From: an uncultured Lachnospiraceae bacterium
GTDB lineage: Bacteria; Bacillota; Clostridia; Lachnospirales; Lachnospiraceae
Direction: 5' to 3'
Assembly: GCA_910584585.1 (NCBI GenBank)
Contig: CAJUBP010000027.1
Location: forward strand, 3,812-22,879
DNA length: 19,068 nt
Below, piece after piece: positions 1-6,390 of this stretch (the first letter of the stretch is position 1; every line of letters starts with the position of its first letter). Position numbers and translations under genes: made by a program. The notes beneath the pieces are model-generated. The model saw only the letters and a list, made by a program, of their open reading frames with translations. It did no database searches and was not told the DNA's origin.

Positions 1-144
1 TACTTTCTTAGCCAAAACATCATTTTTTTCTTCCGTCAAGCGGATCTGTTCCGCTTCGTTTTGCCCCGTTTCTGCCTTCGGAACATTTAAGGTTCCTGCC
101 AGCAGCGCAAAGGACAAAAGCAAACTCATTATCCTGCTTCCCAT
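1..144 (-). CDS. N-terminal part of an exported protein (gene runs off the left edge)
   Basis: Only the first 48 codons are in the window. The ATG at 144 follows a strong AAGGAGGA site, and translation stays open to base 1. The protein starts with a short basic stretch (MGSRIM) and a hydrophobic core (SLLLSFALLAG), then a polar, Glu- and Lys-rich segment, which fits a secretion signal or an N-terminal anchor. It follows the 162-761 gene by 17 bp, so it belongs to the same pilus-like operon and is probably another envelope component. Its function cannot be read from 48 residues. Confidence 0.7.
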   Translation of the reverse strand, partial: MGSRIMSLLLSFALLAGTLNVPKAETGQNEAEQIRLTEEKNDVLAKKV

Positions 145-161
145 ACTTCCTCCTTATCTTT

Positions 162-761
162 TTACCGAAATACAGCTTCCAGTATAAGATCATCCTCTGC
201 CGTCATTTGTTCCAATGCGCATTCCTGATGTTCTCCCTGCTTTGACCAATATTGAAACACTTTTCCTTCCCGCTGCGGCGGTTTCGGCTGAATTATTTTT
301 CCGCCTCCATACAGGGAATAACTGGAATAAATCTCTCCATCTACCAGAAAAGTAACCGTATGATATTCCTTTTTTCCGGAATATTCCTCCAAAATCACAG
401 ATTTCCTGCACACGGCTTCCCTCTCTCTTCCGAGAATCGTCTGATACCTCTGTGTAATCCTGACATCCAGTATGCCTTTTTCCACATCTGCAGTGAGAAT
501 CTCCACCTGAAGTTCTGAATCTGATTCTATCTGAGCTAACAGCAGCCCATTGAAATCCGCAATCAGTTCCTGATAGCTTCTTAAACCCTTGCCGTTACCG
601 CTTTTCTCCATCTTAAGCTGCTCTAAAGACTGTTCGATTGCCGTATTCAATGCTGTTTCCATTTCATTTTTCCGCACGTTTTTCCCGCTGATTCCAAGCA
701 CAGCCGCAACTGCAAGCGCCGCCAGCACTGCAAGCGCTATGCCATATACCGTATGTTTCAT
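162..761 (-). CDS. Single-TM protein with C-terminal InlB B-repeat-like domain, probable minor component of the Tad-like pilus
   Basis: 199 aa. Residues 5-25 form one hydrophobic helix right after MKHT, an N-terminal anchor resembling minor pilins. Residues 33-75 look helical and polar. Residues 85-130 are probably beta-rich. Residues 134-198 resemble the small beta-grasp domain of InlB B-repeats: a VTFLVDG start, a YGGGKII turn, a YWS aromatic and an EAVF end. The ATG at 761 follows GGGAGG and overlaps the previous gene's stop in an ATGA arrangement, which implies translational coupling. InlB-like repeats are typical of surface proteins of Gram-positive bacteria. I infer that this one displays its domain outside the cell, perhaps at the pilus tip or base. 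No catalytic motif is seen. The domain assignment is moderately sure; the role is inference from context. Confidence 0.75.
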   Translation of the reverse strand: MKHTVYGIALAVLAALAVAAVLGISGKNVRKNEMETALNTAIEQSLEQLKMEKSGNGKGLRSYQELIADFNGLLLAQIESDSELQVEILTADVEKGILDVRITQRYQTILGREREAVCRKSVILEEYSGKKEYHTVTFLVDGEIYSSYSLYGGGKIIQPKPPQREGKVFQYWSKQGEHQECALEQMTAEDDLILEAVFR

Positions 762-1234
762 ATTCCTCCCTGTCTATGGTCAATCAGCAGCATAAATTTT
801 CTGACTGTCGGTTTTTGCTGGCCATCTACTGCCCGAAGCCTCAGCGTATAAGTTCCCCGGCTCAAAAACACTGCCTGATCCCCCGTCTTGTCGTACCATT
901 CCATCCTGCTGTTTCCGAAAGCATCCTGAATGTCCAATACCTGAATCTCCAGATGATTTCCCTCTTCGTCCACTGCCTCAAATACCTGATTTATCACAAC
1001 CGCTTCCCCAGGTTTCCAGACATCCGCTCCTTTGCGGACTAATTCCGGCGGTTTCCTGTCACAAATCACTTTCGTCTGTGCCATGTCCTGGTACTGGGAA
1101 TAATTCTCCTTTTCCATCTTCATCTGCTCTCCCAACCGGGGAAGCAACGCTGTTCCCGCCAGAATCCCCAACAGCATCGCGCACACAATTCCTGACAAAA
1201 GCAAATCCGACATCACTTTGTAACTCTGTTTCAT
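758..1234 (-). CDS. Single-TM protein with extracytoplasmic beta-rich domain, Tad-like operon component
   Basis: 158 aa from the ATG at 1234. A TTG at 1252 would add six residues, but AAAGGG lies just upstream of the ATG, so the ATG is preferred. Residues 9-31 are a membrane helix after MKQSYKVMSD. Residues 35-55 are polar and helical (EQMKMEKENYSQYQDMAQ). The remainder looks like a beta sandwich, with SRGTYTLRLRAVDG near 126-138 reminiscent of PKD or Ig-like strands. I do not recognise a named family. Position and architecture match the neighbouring 162-761 protein, so both may be minor pilins or assembly factors facing the outside. The start lies directly after the stop of the 47-aa peptide, so the two are probably translationally coupled. 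Confidence 0.75.
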   Translation of the reverse strand: MKQSYKVMSDLLLSGIVCAMLLGILAGTALLPRLGEQMKMEKENYSQYQDMAQTKVICDRKPPELVRKGADVWKPGEAVVINQVFEAVDEEGNHLEIQVLDIQDAFGNSRMEWYDKTGDQAVFLSRGTYTLRLRAVDGQQKPTVRKFMLLIDHRQGGI

Positions 1235-1245
1235 TCCTATTCCCT

Positions 1246-1389
1246 TTAACAAATGCTCTGGGAAAAGCCCAGAATAACACCATACAATCCGGATCCTCCC
1301 AAAACAAACTGCACCGCCATAGTTAAAATTGCCATTGCTGCCACTCCGCCTGCTGCCACTCCCGCATATTCTTCTATGATTTCTCTCAT
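1246..1389 (-). CDS. 47-aa Flp-like pilin peptide (third of three)
   Basis: The ATG at 1389 follows AGGAGG with good spacing, and the frame closes with TAA at 1246. The peptide begins MREIIEEYAGV and continues as a Gly/Ala/Val/Leu-rich hydrophobic segment to residue 47. The N-terminal pattern M-R-x-I-I-E-E-Y-A-G matches the 55-aa (4837-5004) and 33-aa (1435-1536) peptides of the same operon. Flp pilins of Tad systems carry a Glu-Tyr pair at the start of the mature hydrophobic helix, and EEY fits that. The unusual point is that hardly any leader precedes it. A pilin or pilin-like structural role is inferred. A small membrane accessory protein is the main alternative. Confidence 0.7.
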   Translation of the reverse strand: MREIIEEYAGVAAGGVAAMAILTMAVQFVLGGSGLYGVILGFSQSIC

Positions 1390-1434
1390 AATCATTCCTC
1401 CTGATTCTCTTATTTTATGTTCCATACATTACTG

Positions 1435-1536
1435 TCAGATTACCATGCTGAGCAAATAACCGAAAATACCCAGAAAACCCCCTCCGGCAATCACATAGAC
1501 GACTGTTCCTCCAAATTCCTCAAATATAAGTTTCAT
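1435..1536 (-). CDS. 33-aa Flp-like microprotein (second of three)
   Basis: A very short gene: ATG at 1536, TGA at 1435. Its AAGGAGG site overlaps the stop codon of the upstream TadE-like gene (the stop reads directly into GGAGG), which argues that it is truly translated. The peptide starts MKLIFEEFGGT and then is almost wholly hydrophobic, with a GGG kink (VIAGGGFLGIFGYLLSMVI). It shares the M-K-x-I-F-E-E-(Y/F)-x-G start with the 55-aa peptide. Standard gene callers often miss genes of this size. Function is unknown; a pilin-like or platform-associated membrane peptide is the simplest reading. Confidence 0.65.
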   Translation of the reverse strand: MKLIFEEFGGTVVYVIAGGGFLGIFGYLLSMVI

Positions 1537-1545
1537 TCTGCCTCC

Positions 1546-1881
1546 TTATCTTGCAAACCCGCGCACTTCATGATCGGATACCAGATTCAGTACCGGAATG
1601 GAATAATCAAAAGATAGAATAATCTCCGCCATTTTCTGATTTTCTTCCGTATCATAGACCAATTCCGACACCTCCAGCTGATATCCACGCTCTTTTGCCT
1701 GATTCTTGCAGGCGGAAATAACGCCTGCGTTAAAATTGCTGCATTCTACCTGACTGATTACGTCCGCATGGTAATTTCTGGCGGCAGTCACTTCGATTCC
1801 GGCTGCCACAATTCCAATTCCCACCAGTCCCATCACCAACAGGAAAAACAACCCCAGATACGTCTTTAACACCTGTCCCAT
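1546..1881 (-). CDS. TadE-like (possibly DUF4320-like) single-TM pseudopilin
   Basis: 111 aa; ATG at 1881 after AAGGAG. Residues 6-28 form a hydrophobic helix close to the N-terminus (MGQVLKTYLG, then LFFLLVMGLVGIG). A short amphipathic stretch with Cys47 and Cys58 follows, then a C-terminal segment with likely beta strands ending in VSDHEVRGFAR. TadE and TadF are membrane-anchored pseudopilins of Tad loci with this layout. Small DUF4320-type proteins hold the same place in some clostridial Tad clusters, though I cannot confirm that family here. The gene lies downstream of the TadB-TadC fusion and touches the 33-aa peptide gene, so it is certainly in the operon. The family call is tentative. 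Confidence 0.7.
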   Translation of the reverse strand: MGQVLKTYLGLFFLLVMGLVGIGIVAAGIEVTAARNYHADVISQVECSNFNAGVISACKNQAKERGYQLEVSELVYDTEENQKMAEIILSFDYSIPVLNLVSDHEVRGFAR

Positions 1882-1929
1882 CTGTTCTTCTCCTTTGCGC
1901 TTCGTTCCTTTACCACCCTATTGTCCCTT

Positions 1930-2008
1930 TTTATTTGCGCCTATATCTTCAACTGTCCTAAAAGCATTAGTTCCTTTATTTGCGCCTATATCTTCAACTG
2001 TCCTAAAA
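1930..2008. repeat. 34 bp direct repeat duplicating the 3' end of the TadB-TadC gene
   Basis: Copies at 1930-1963 and 1975-2008 are identical over 34 bp, with a period of 45 bp. The right copy holds the last 23 bp of the TadB-TadC gene, including its TAG stop at 1986-1988, plus 11 bp beyond. The left copy repeats this in the gap before the TadE-like gene. It looks like a local tandem duplication of a gene end. There is no U-tract hairpin to suggest a terminator. Confidence 0.85.
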
Positions 2009-3497
2009 ACACTACCATAAACACCACCATATTCACCATGGTCTGAAAAGACACTGTAATCTGGGGAAGATAAAAAATGCCATTAATCCCCGCAAGGCTT
2101 TTCTCATTGGAAAGCTTCTCCGACTTGTCCAGCATCTTGCTGTTCCTCTGCACTAAGATCTGAATCTGCGCCTGTGCGTCCCCGCTTCCCGATTCTGAAA
2201 TTGCGTAGAGCATTTTCATAGAGGACTGTACCGAAGAAAGCTGAAACATTTTCAGAAAATCAAGATACGGCTCTATGGCGTCCGGCTGCCTCTTTAAGCT
2301 GTCTGAAAGCCGCTGTAATTCTGCTTTCAGCACAGCCGGCGCATGTTCTATAGTCTTTTCTATGGAAACCTGCACGTTGTTCCCCTGCATCAGCAATGCC
2401 ATCTCCATCAGCCATGCCGGAAATACGCGGTTGATCTCCTTCACCACTCTGTCATAGGCAAGGCGGTATCCCATTTTGTGCTGATTCAGGAGCAGCCCGC
2501 CGGCTCCCGCCGCCAGCAACGCAGCGACGGGATGGCCCAGCCCCCAGGCTCCCAGTCCTGCAAGAAACAAGCTTCCGCCAAACATCAGGCTTTTCTTCCT
2601 CTCCCTGGCCTCTTCAAATTCCGTTACCATACGGTAATACTCGGATAGCTTTTCTTCTTCTTTATTTTCCTGTATGATCCAGCTTCCGGCAATCTCCCGG
2701 TTGGCTTTCCGAAAAATCAGAATGTTCAAAAGCAGATACAGCACTGTGGTCACCTGAGTCACTGGATGCTCCACAATGGAGTACTGCTCTGGCATGGAAC
2801 GGTATACACTGTGAAACACAACTGCCAGAATCATGGTGACTGCCAGAGAGAAAATCACTTTCAGCCTGGCCGCCTTCTTATCTTCCTGCAAAAGCAGCAC
2901 ATTGTCTGCCCAAACAGCCTTATCCTGAAGCAAAAGATCGATTGCGCTGCTGCAGGCTCCGCCGTTGCTTTCCACCATCCTCAGATATTCATGAATAGAC
3001 GGCAGACGGTTTGCAGGATATTCCTTCTCTATGAGTTCCAATGCCTCTCCATACAAATCCCACTGATATTTTCCCTGTTCAATATAATCCACAGCCCGTC
3101 TGATCGCGTCATGCATCCGTCCCTTTTCAAAGAGGGTTCCTGTATCCTTTAACGCGCTTACAATCTTGGGATTCATGCGGAAGGAATACAAGATCTGCTC
3201 CATATAATCTGAAACATCCAGAAAACACTTATGCTCATACATCTGCTTATACCCATCCAGAATCAGAAAGGGCAGATTCCCCAGACACACTGCCGCCAAA
3301 ATCAGGACAAAGTACCAGTGCAGAGAAAACAAAATTCCGCATCCCACCGCGCCTGTCAGCGCAGTCATGAGAAACATCACATATCTTCCCATGGAAAAGC
3401 TGTATCCGTACCCGTCAATCTTCTTCTGTAAATCTTCCGGATGAAACAGATAAAAAACTCCGGTCTGTTTTCTTTTCTTCTCTTTCGATTTCTTCAT
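1986..3497 (-). CDS. TadB-TadC fusion: inner-membrane platform protein of a Tad-like pilus
   Basis: 503 aa with two halves that each resemble a type II secretion F (T2SSF) unit. TM pair at about 38-80; first cytoplasmic helical domain 84-210 (TadB-like, with a SNGG turn near 177); TM helices about 212-232 and 246-262; polar linker 265-302; TM helices about 303-340; second helical domain 350-470 starting RVFPAWLMEMALLMQ (TadC-like); final TM 478-500. In Tad systems TadB and TadC are usually separate proteins that form the platform driven by the TadA ATPase. Here both seem to be one polypeptide. The ATG at 3497 follows AGGAGA and lies 11 bp after the ATPase gene. Platform role: confident. Exact domain borders: approximate. 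Confidence 0.85.
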   Translation of the reverse strand: MKKSKEKKRKQTGVFYLFHPEDLQKKIDGYGYSFSMGRYVMFLMTALTGAVGCGILFSLHWYFVLILAAVCLGNLPFLILDGYKQMYEHKCFLDVSDYMEQILYSFRMNPKIVSALKDTGTLFEKGRMHDAIRRAVDYIEQGKYQWDLYGEALELIEKEYPANRLPSIHEYLRMVESNGGACSSAIDLLLQDKAVWADNVLLLQEDKKAARLKVIFSLAVTMILAVVFHSVYRSMPEQYSIVEHPVTQVTTVLYLLLNILIFRKANREIAGSWIIQENKEEEKLSEYYRMVTEFEEARERKKSLMFGGSLFLAGLGAWGLGHPVAALLAAGAGGLLLNQHKMGYRLAYDRVVKEINRVFPAWLMEMALLMQGNNVQVSIEKTIEHAPAVLKAELQRLSDSLKRQPDAIEPYLDFLKMFQLSSVQSSMKMLYAISESGSGDAQAQIQILVQRNSKMLDKSEKLSNEKSLAGINGIFYLPQITVSFQTMVNMVVFMVVFLGQLKI

Positions 3498-3508
3498 CTC
3501 GTCTCCTG

Positions 3509-4594
3509 TTACGCTCCTCTCGCTGCTTTCACCAGTTCCACGTCTAACGGCTCATAGGGGCAGGTTTCCAGGCACTGAAAAGGTTTTGCAATCCCTGCCC
3601 GGTCCATCCGTTTTAAAATATCTTTTGGTATATTTTTAGAAATCAGCTTACCATCTTCCACCAGCATGTAGATTTCATTTTTTCCATTTTGGCGATCGTA
3701 AAAACACATCTGATCAATATACCGCTCCAGCATTCCCTGCTCATTCTCAAATTGCCGGATCAGCACGCCTACACTGATAAATTCATAAATATAATTTTCC
3801 AGACGGTCCGCATCCCTGGAGCGTCCAATCATGTTCATGATCCGATCCGGCAGGTTCCGCAAATCGTCCAGATGCAGCGTAGTAAACCCATAGACTCCCG
3901 TGGACCATTGTTCCAAAAGATACTGCACTTCCGTAGATCTGGCTTCAGACAGGATAATCCATTTGGGATTCTGCCGTAAGCACAATTTAATGGCGTCAGT
4001 ATAGCTTAATTCTTTGCTTACCTGCAATTCCACACAGTCATTCTCCGGATTGATCTCATGAAAATGCATCTCCAGATTATCCTCTATGGTGATAGCCCTC
4101 TGGTTGGCCGGGATAAAACGGGAAAAAAATTTGGCGCACTCTGTTTTCCCTACTCCCGGTTCTCCGCAAAAAGCAAAATTCATCTTTGCCTTTACACAAT
4201 TAATCAGCAGACTCAGCACTTCTACGGAACAATATCCGCTGTCCAGCATACTTTCCACCGTATGGCGCACTTTAGGCAGCGACTTGCGGATGCAGATGCT
4301 TCTGCCTGATACGGCCGCTGATTCATGGACAATGCTGATACGCAGTTCATTGGTCTCTGCCTCTAACACATTGCTTGCCCTGTTGAAGGACTTGTTCACC
4401 CGATTGGCAATCCGGTGGGTAAACCGTTCTACAAATTCCTCCGAAATCTCCGCTTTGGCCCGGTATCTGCCCTTTTTCAAATCCGCTATCCACAGCGTCT
4501 TCCCATTAAAATCAATATCTGTCACATTTTTATCCTGAATATACGGGTAGAAGGGACCAAACTCCGCTTCTGTTAATTCCCAGCTATATTTCAT
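3509..4594 (-). CDS. TadA/CpaF-type secretion ATPase of a Tad-like pilus
   Basis: 361 aa from the ATG at 4594. Residues 17-37 (YPYIQDKNVTDIDFNGKTLW) match the N-terminal beta region of CpaF-type ATPases. Walker A GEPGVGKT at 144-151, Asp-box-like TIEDN at 169-173, Walker B-type WIILSEAR at 212-219, and a His-box-like TGVYGFTTLHLDD at 232-244. This is the hexameric motor that powers pilin assembly from the cytoplasmic face of the TadB-TadC platform. Differences from canonical CpaF are the SEAR in place of the usual GEVR and the loss of the first His in the His box. The frame stays open upstream for 75 more codons to a TTG at 4819, but those residues match no family I know, and the conserved domain starts at MKYSWEL. 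The ribosome site before 4594 is weak (AAAGGA about 12 nt away). Confidence 0.9.
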   Translation of the reverse strand: MKYSWELTEAEFGPFYPYIQDKNVTDIDFNGKTLWIADLKKGRYRAKAEISEEFVERFTHRIANRVNKSFNRASNVLEAETNELRISIVHESAAVSGRSICIRKSLPKVRHTVESMLDSGYCSVEVLSLLINCVKAKMNFAFCGEPGVGKTECAKFFSRFIPANQRAITIEDNLEMHFHEINPENDCVELQVSKELSYTDAIKLCLRQNPKWIILSEARSTEVQYLLEQWSTGVYGFTTLHLDDLRNLPDRIMNMIGRSRDADRLENYIYEFISVGVLIRQFENEQGMLERYIDQMCFYDRQNGKNEIYMLVEDGKLISKNIPKDILKRMDRAGIAKPFQCLETCPYEPLDVELVKAARGA

Positions 4595-4836
4595 TACTTC
4601 GCCATTCCTTTCCAGACATATACCCATGAGCCAAATGATCCGCCGCAGATTCCCGCCCTTGCCAAGAGAGCAGCAAATCATTCGGCAAATCAATATACTC
4701 TCAGGCATATCCCCATTCACCTGGCCAGGTTCCGGCAGCTTCAAGCCTGAGGCCGCTTTGCCGCCGGATTCCTGCCTTGTCACATTTACCGCTAATCCAT
4801 CATCCAAATGTTCCCGCAATCTGCTGCTTATTCTTC
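4595..4836. other. 242 bp gap between the pilin-like gene and the ATPase, with an open but unrecognised frame
   Basis: On the minus strand, the frame of the ATPase gene continues without a stop through this gap as far as a TTG at 4819. The translated text (for example GKAASGLKLPEPGQ and SLGKGGNLRRIIW) matches nothing I recognise. The other two frames are broken by stops. No hairpin with a U-tract is visible. It may be an N-terminal extension, a decayed gene, or simply leader sequence. Confidence 0.4.
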
Positions 4837-5004
4837 TTATCCTTTGGGAACGCTTGCTTTTGCAAATAATTCTTTAATCAGATCTACAAAAGCGGTGTGC
4901 ACCGGCCCCTCTGCAGCCAGCAGCAGCCCTACAACGGCAATTAAGGCAATAATCGCAACTGCCGTAATAATAATTCCGCTGTACTCTTCAAAAATTACTT
5001 TCAT
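4837..5004 (-). CDS. 55-aa Flp-like pilin peptide, first gene of the Tad-like operon
   Basis: The ATG at 5004 follows a near-perfect AGAAAGGAGG site with ideal spacing. An upstream in-frame start at 5058 lacks such a site. The peptide starts MKVIFEEYSGI, continues as a hydrophobic helix of about 24 residues (IITAVAIIALIAVVGLLLAA), and ends in an amphipathic tail with KELFAKASVPKG. Size and E-E-Y followed by a hydrophobic helix fit Flp-type major pilins, and the first position in the operon also fits the major subunit. Flp precursors normally carry a leader ending in Gly before the E-Y; here only M-K-V-I-F precedes E6-E7-Y8. Major pilin is the favoured reading. Confidence 0.75.
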   Translation of the reverse strand: MKVIFEEYSGIIITAVAIIALIAVVGLLLAAEGPVHTAFVDLIKELFAKASVPKG

Positions 5005-5233
5005 ACAGTTCCTCCTTTCTGCGGACAGAATCATCCACGGTTTCGTTGTACATTTCATGCATTGGTAATTGGCGAACTAACCTGCCAATTGATTAAGAAT
5101 GAAAATCTGTCATTCTTATGCAGAAATAAAAAGATTGTGTGTGCCGGCCAAGAAATTGCCGGCGGTAAGATTGATTGAAATATACGCTCTGCATATATTT
5201 CCCGTAATAAATTTGTAACCAGAATTGCTTCTG
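5005..5233 (-). promoter_or_regulatory. Leader of the Tad-like operon with several inverted repeats
   Basis: About 230 nt lie between the predicted transcription start and the first pilin-like gene. They contain four perfect or near-perfect inverted repeats. GAAATATA 5177-5184 pairs with TATATTTC 5194-5201. GCCGGC 5143-5148 pairs with GCCGGC 5158-5163, and pairing can extend two A-T pairs inward past a bulge. TAAGAATGA 5094-5102 pairs with TCATTCTTA 5110-5118. AATTGGC 5067-5073 pairs with GCCAATT 5084-5090. None is followed directly by a U-tract. It does not match any riboswitch consensus I know. Confidence 0.55.
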
Positions 5234-5240
5234 TGCTGGT

Positions 5241-5269
5241 ATTGTAACTCCCGTTTCTGAAAAATGCAA
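5241..5269 (-). promoter_or_regulatory. Sigma-A-type promoter of the Tad-like operon
   Basis: On the minus strand, -35 TTGCAT (5264-5269) and -10 TACAAT (5241-5246) are separated by exactly 17 bp. They lie downstream of the mrp terminator and upstream of the first pilin-like gene, so the operon can be transcribed on its own. The start would be near 5234. Confidence 0.6.
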
Positions 5270-5299
5270 TTGGAAAATTTACACAAATTTTTCGGGCAG

Positions 5300-5340
5300 A
5301 AAAACAGCCCTGGGAAAGCAAATCCGCTTTCCGCAAGGCT
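5300..5340 (-). terminator. Rho-independent terminator of mrp
   Basis: On the minus strand, GGAAAGC (5326-5332) pairs with GCTTTCC (5313-5319) across a 6-nt loop. An outer AGCC/GGCT pair (5337-5340 with 5306-5309) can extend it. The stem is followed within a few bases by GTTTTT. It lies 20 bp beyond the mrp stop and just ahead of the Tad-like operon promoter. Confidence 0.65.
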
Positions 5341-5359
5341 TTGGGCATGTCAAAAGCTG

Positions 5360-6208
5360 TTAAATATTCTCTATTTTTTTCACCGCTTCTTCCAGATATG
5401 GATTATTTACACTGTGAAATTTCCCCTCATCCGCCAGTTCTGCAAACTGTGGATCCAGCGGCATTTTCCCCAGCACCGGAAGATTCAGTCCGGCCGCCGT
5501 TTCTTCCAAATGGCTTTCTCCAAAAATCCTGATTTCTTTCCCGCAGTCAGGGCATTTCAGGAAACTGTAGTTTTCCACAATGCCAAGCACCGGAATATTC
5601 ATCATTCCCGCCATATGGATGGCTTTCTTCACAATTAACTGAACCAATTCCTGGGGGGATGTTACGATTACAATTCCATCCACGGGAAGGGACTGGAACA
5701 CCGTCAGAGGCACATCGCCGGTTCCCGGCGGCATATCCACGAACAGGTAATCCAGATCTCCCCAGTACACATCATGCCAGAACTGCTTCACCGTTGACGC
5801 AATGACAGGCCCCCGCCAAACGACCGGAGCTTCTTCATCGTCTACTAAAAGGTTCAGTGACATAATTTTGGTGCCGTCCTGAGCCGGAATGGGAAACAGG
5901 CCCATATCATTGCCTTCCGCCGGACCGTGAATTCCATACATTTTCGGAATGGAAGGCCCTGTAATGTCTGCGTCTAAAATCCCCACTTCATATCCCTGTT
6001 TTCTCATTGCTGACGCCAGAGACGCTGTAACAAAGGATTTTCCCACGCCGCCCTTGCCGCTGACAACGCCGATGACCTTTTTTACACTGGAAAAAGGGTT
6101 TAACTCTTCTATAAAACTTTGGGGCCCGCCTCCGCTGCGGCTGGGACACCCCTCGCAACTCTCTCTTGAGCAGCTTGACGCACTGCTGCACTCTTGATTC
6201 TCTGCCAT
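5360..6208 (-). CDS. mrp: Mrp/NBP35-family iron-sulfur carrier ATPase
   Basis: 282 aa from the ATG at 6208, after AAGGAGGAAGC. The P-loop is the deviant Walker A of the MinD/Mrp group, GKGGVGKS at 51-58. It is followed by ILDADITGPSIPKM at 77-90 and VDMPPGTGDVPLT at 157-169, both hallmarks of Mrp/ApbC/NBP35. CPDC at 219-222 is the conserved CxxC that binds a shared Fe-S cluster in the dimer. An N-terminal set of cysteines (C7, C13, C18, C21) resembles the NBP35-type N-terminal cluster site, which many bacterial Mrp proteins lack. The known role is assembly and transfer of Fe-S clusters in the cytoplasm. It stands as a single gene between its own promoter and terminator, with no functional link to its neighbours. 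Confidence 0.93.
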   Translation of the reverse strand: MAENQECSSASSCSRESCEGCPSRSGGGPQSFIEELNPFSSVKKVIGVVSGKGGVGKSFVTASLASAMRKQGYEVGILDADITGPSIPKMYGIHGPAEGNDMGLFPIPAQDGTKIMSLNLLVDDEEAPVVWRGPVIASTVKQFWHDVYWGDLDYLFVDMPPGTGDVPLTVFQSLPVDGIVIVTSPQELVQLIVKKAIHMAGMMNIPVLGIVENYSFLKCPDCGKEIRIFGESHLEETAAGLNLPVLGKMPLDPQFAELADEGKFHSVNNPYLEEAVKKIENI

Positions 6209-6259
6209 TTTGCTTCCTCCTTGCACTCTATCCTACCGCCCCAAGACGGTATTTTATCT

Positions 6260-6294
6260 GAAAGCATGTTCTGAATATTTCAGAATCCGCTTTC
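6260..6294 (-). promoter_or_regulatory. Two-tier hairpin in the mrp leader
   Basis: A nested inverted repeat: GAAAGC 6260-6265 with GCTTTC 6289-6294, and inside it TTCTGAA 6269-6275 with TTCAGAA 6279-6285, separated by 3-nt bulges on each side. It lies between the predicted promoter and the ribosome site. A further small stem (ACCG with CGGT, near 6236-6251) lies closer to the gene. No U-tract follows, so it is not a plain terminator. Confidence 0.5.
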
Positions 6295-6308
6295 TTCTCA
6301 CAAGGTAT

Positions 6309-6314
6309 ATTATA
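6309..6314 (-). promoter_or_regulatory. Probable -10 element of mrp
   Basis: On the minus strand a perfect TATAAT (6309-6314) is preceded by ATGCT, close to an extended -10 form. No good -35 hexamer sits 16-18 bp upstream. It is about 100 bp before the mrp start codon. Confidence 0.4.
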
Positions 6315-6390
6315 AGCATATTGGGCAGATAAGTATAGAGTTTTTTGCAAATTCTTTTCCTGCGTTTACAGCGGCTTTCTGAACAGTTCT

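Noticed and set aside
4764..4779. Third copy of the BIG2-flanking repeat (GGATTCCTGCCT match)
   Set aside because: Only 12 bases match contiguously and a base is missing beside them; a chance match is likely.
5005..5233. c-di-GMP riboswitch before the pilus operon
   Set aside because: I looked for conserved GEMM-type cores, which often control pili in clostridia, and could not find them.
5055..5348. 97-codon open frame upstream of the first pilin-like gene
   Set aside because: It overlaps the mrp terminator, the predicted promoter and the inverted repeats, has no ribosome site and no protein-like conserved features.
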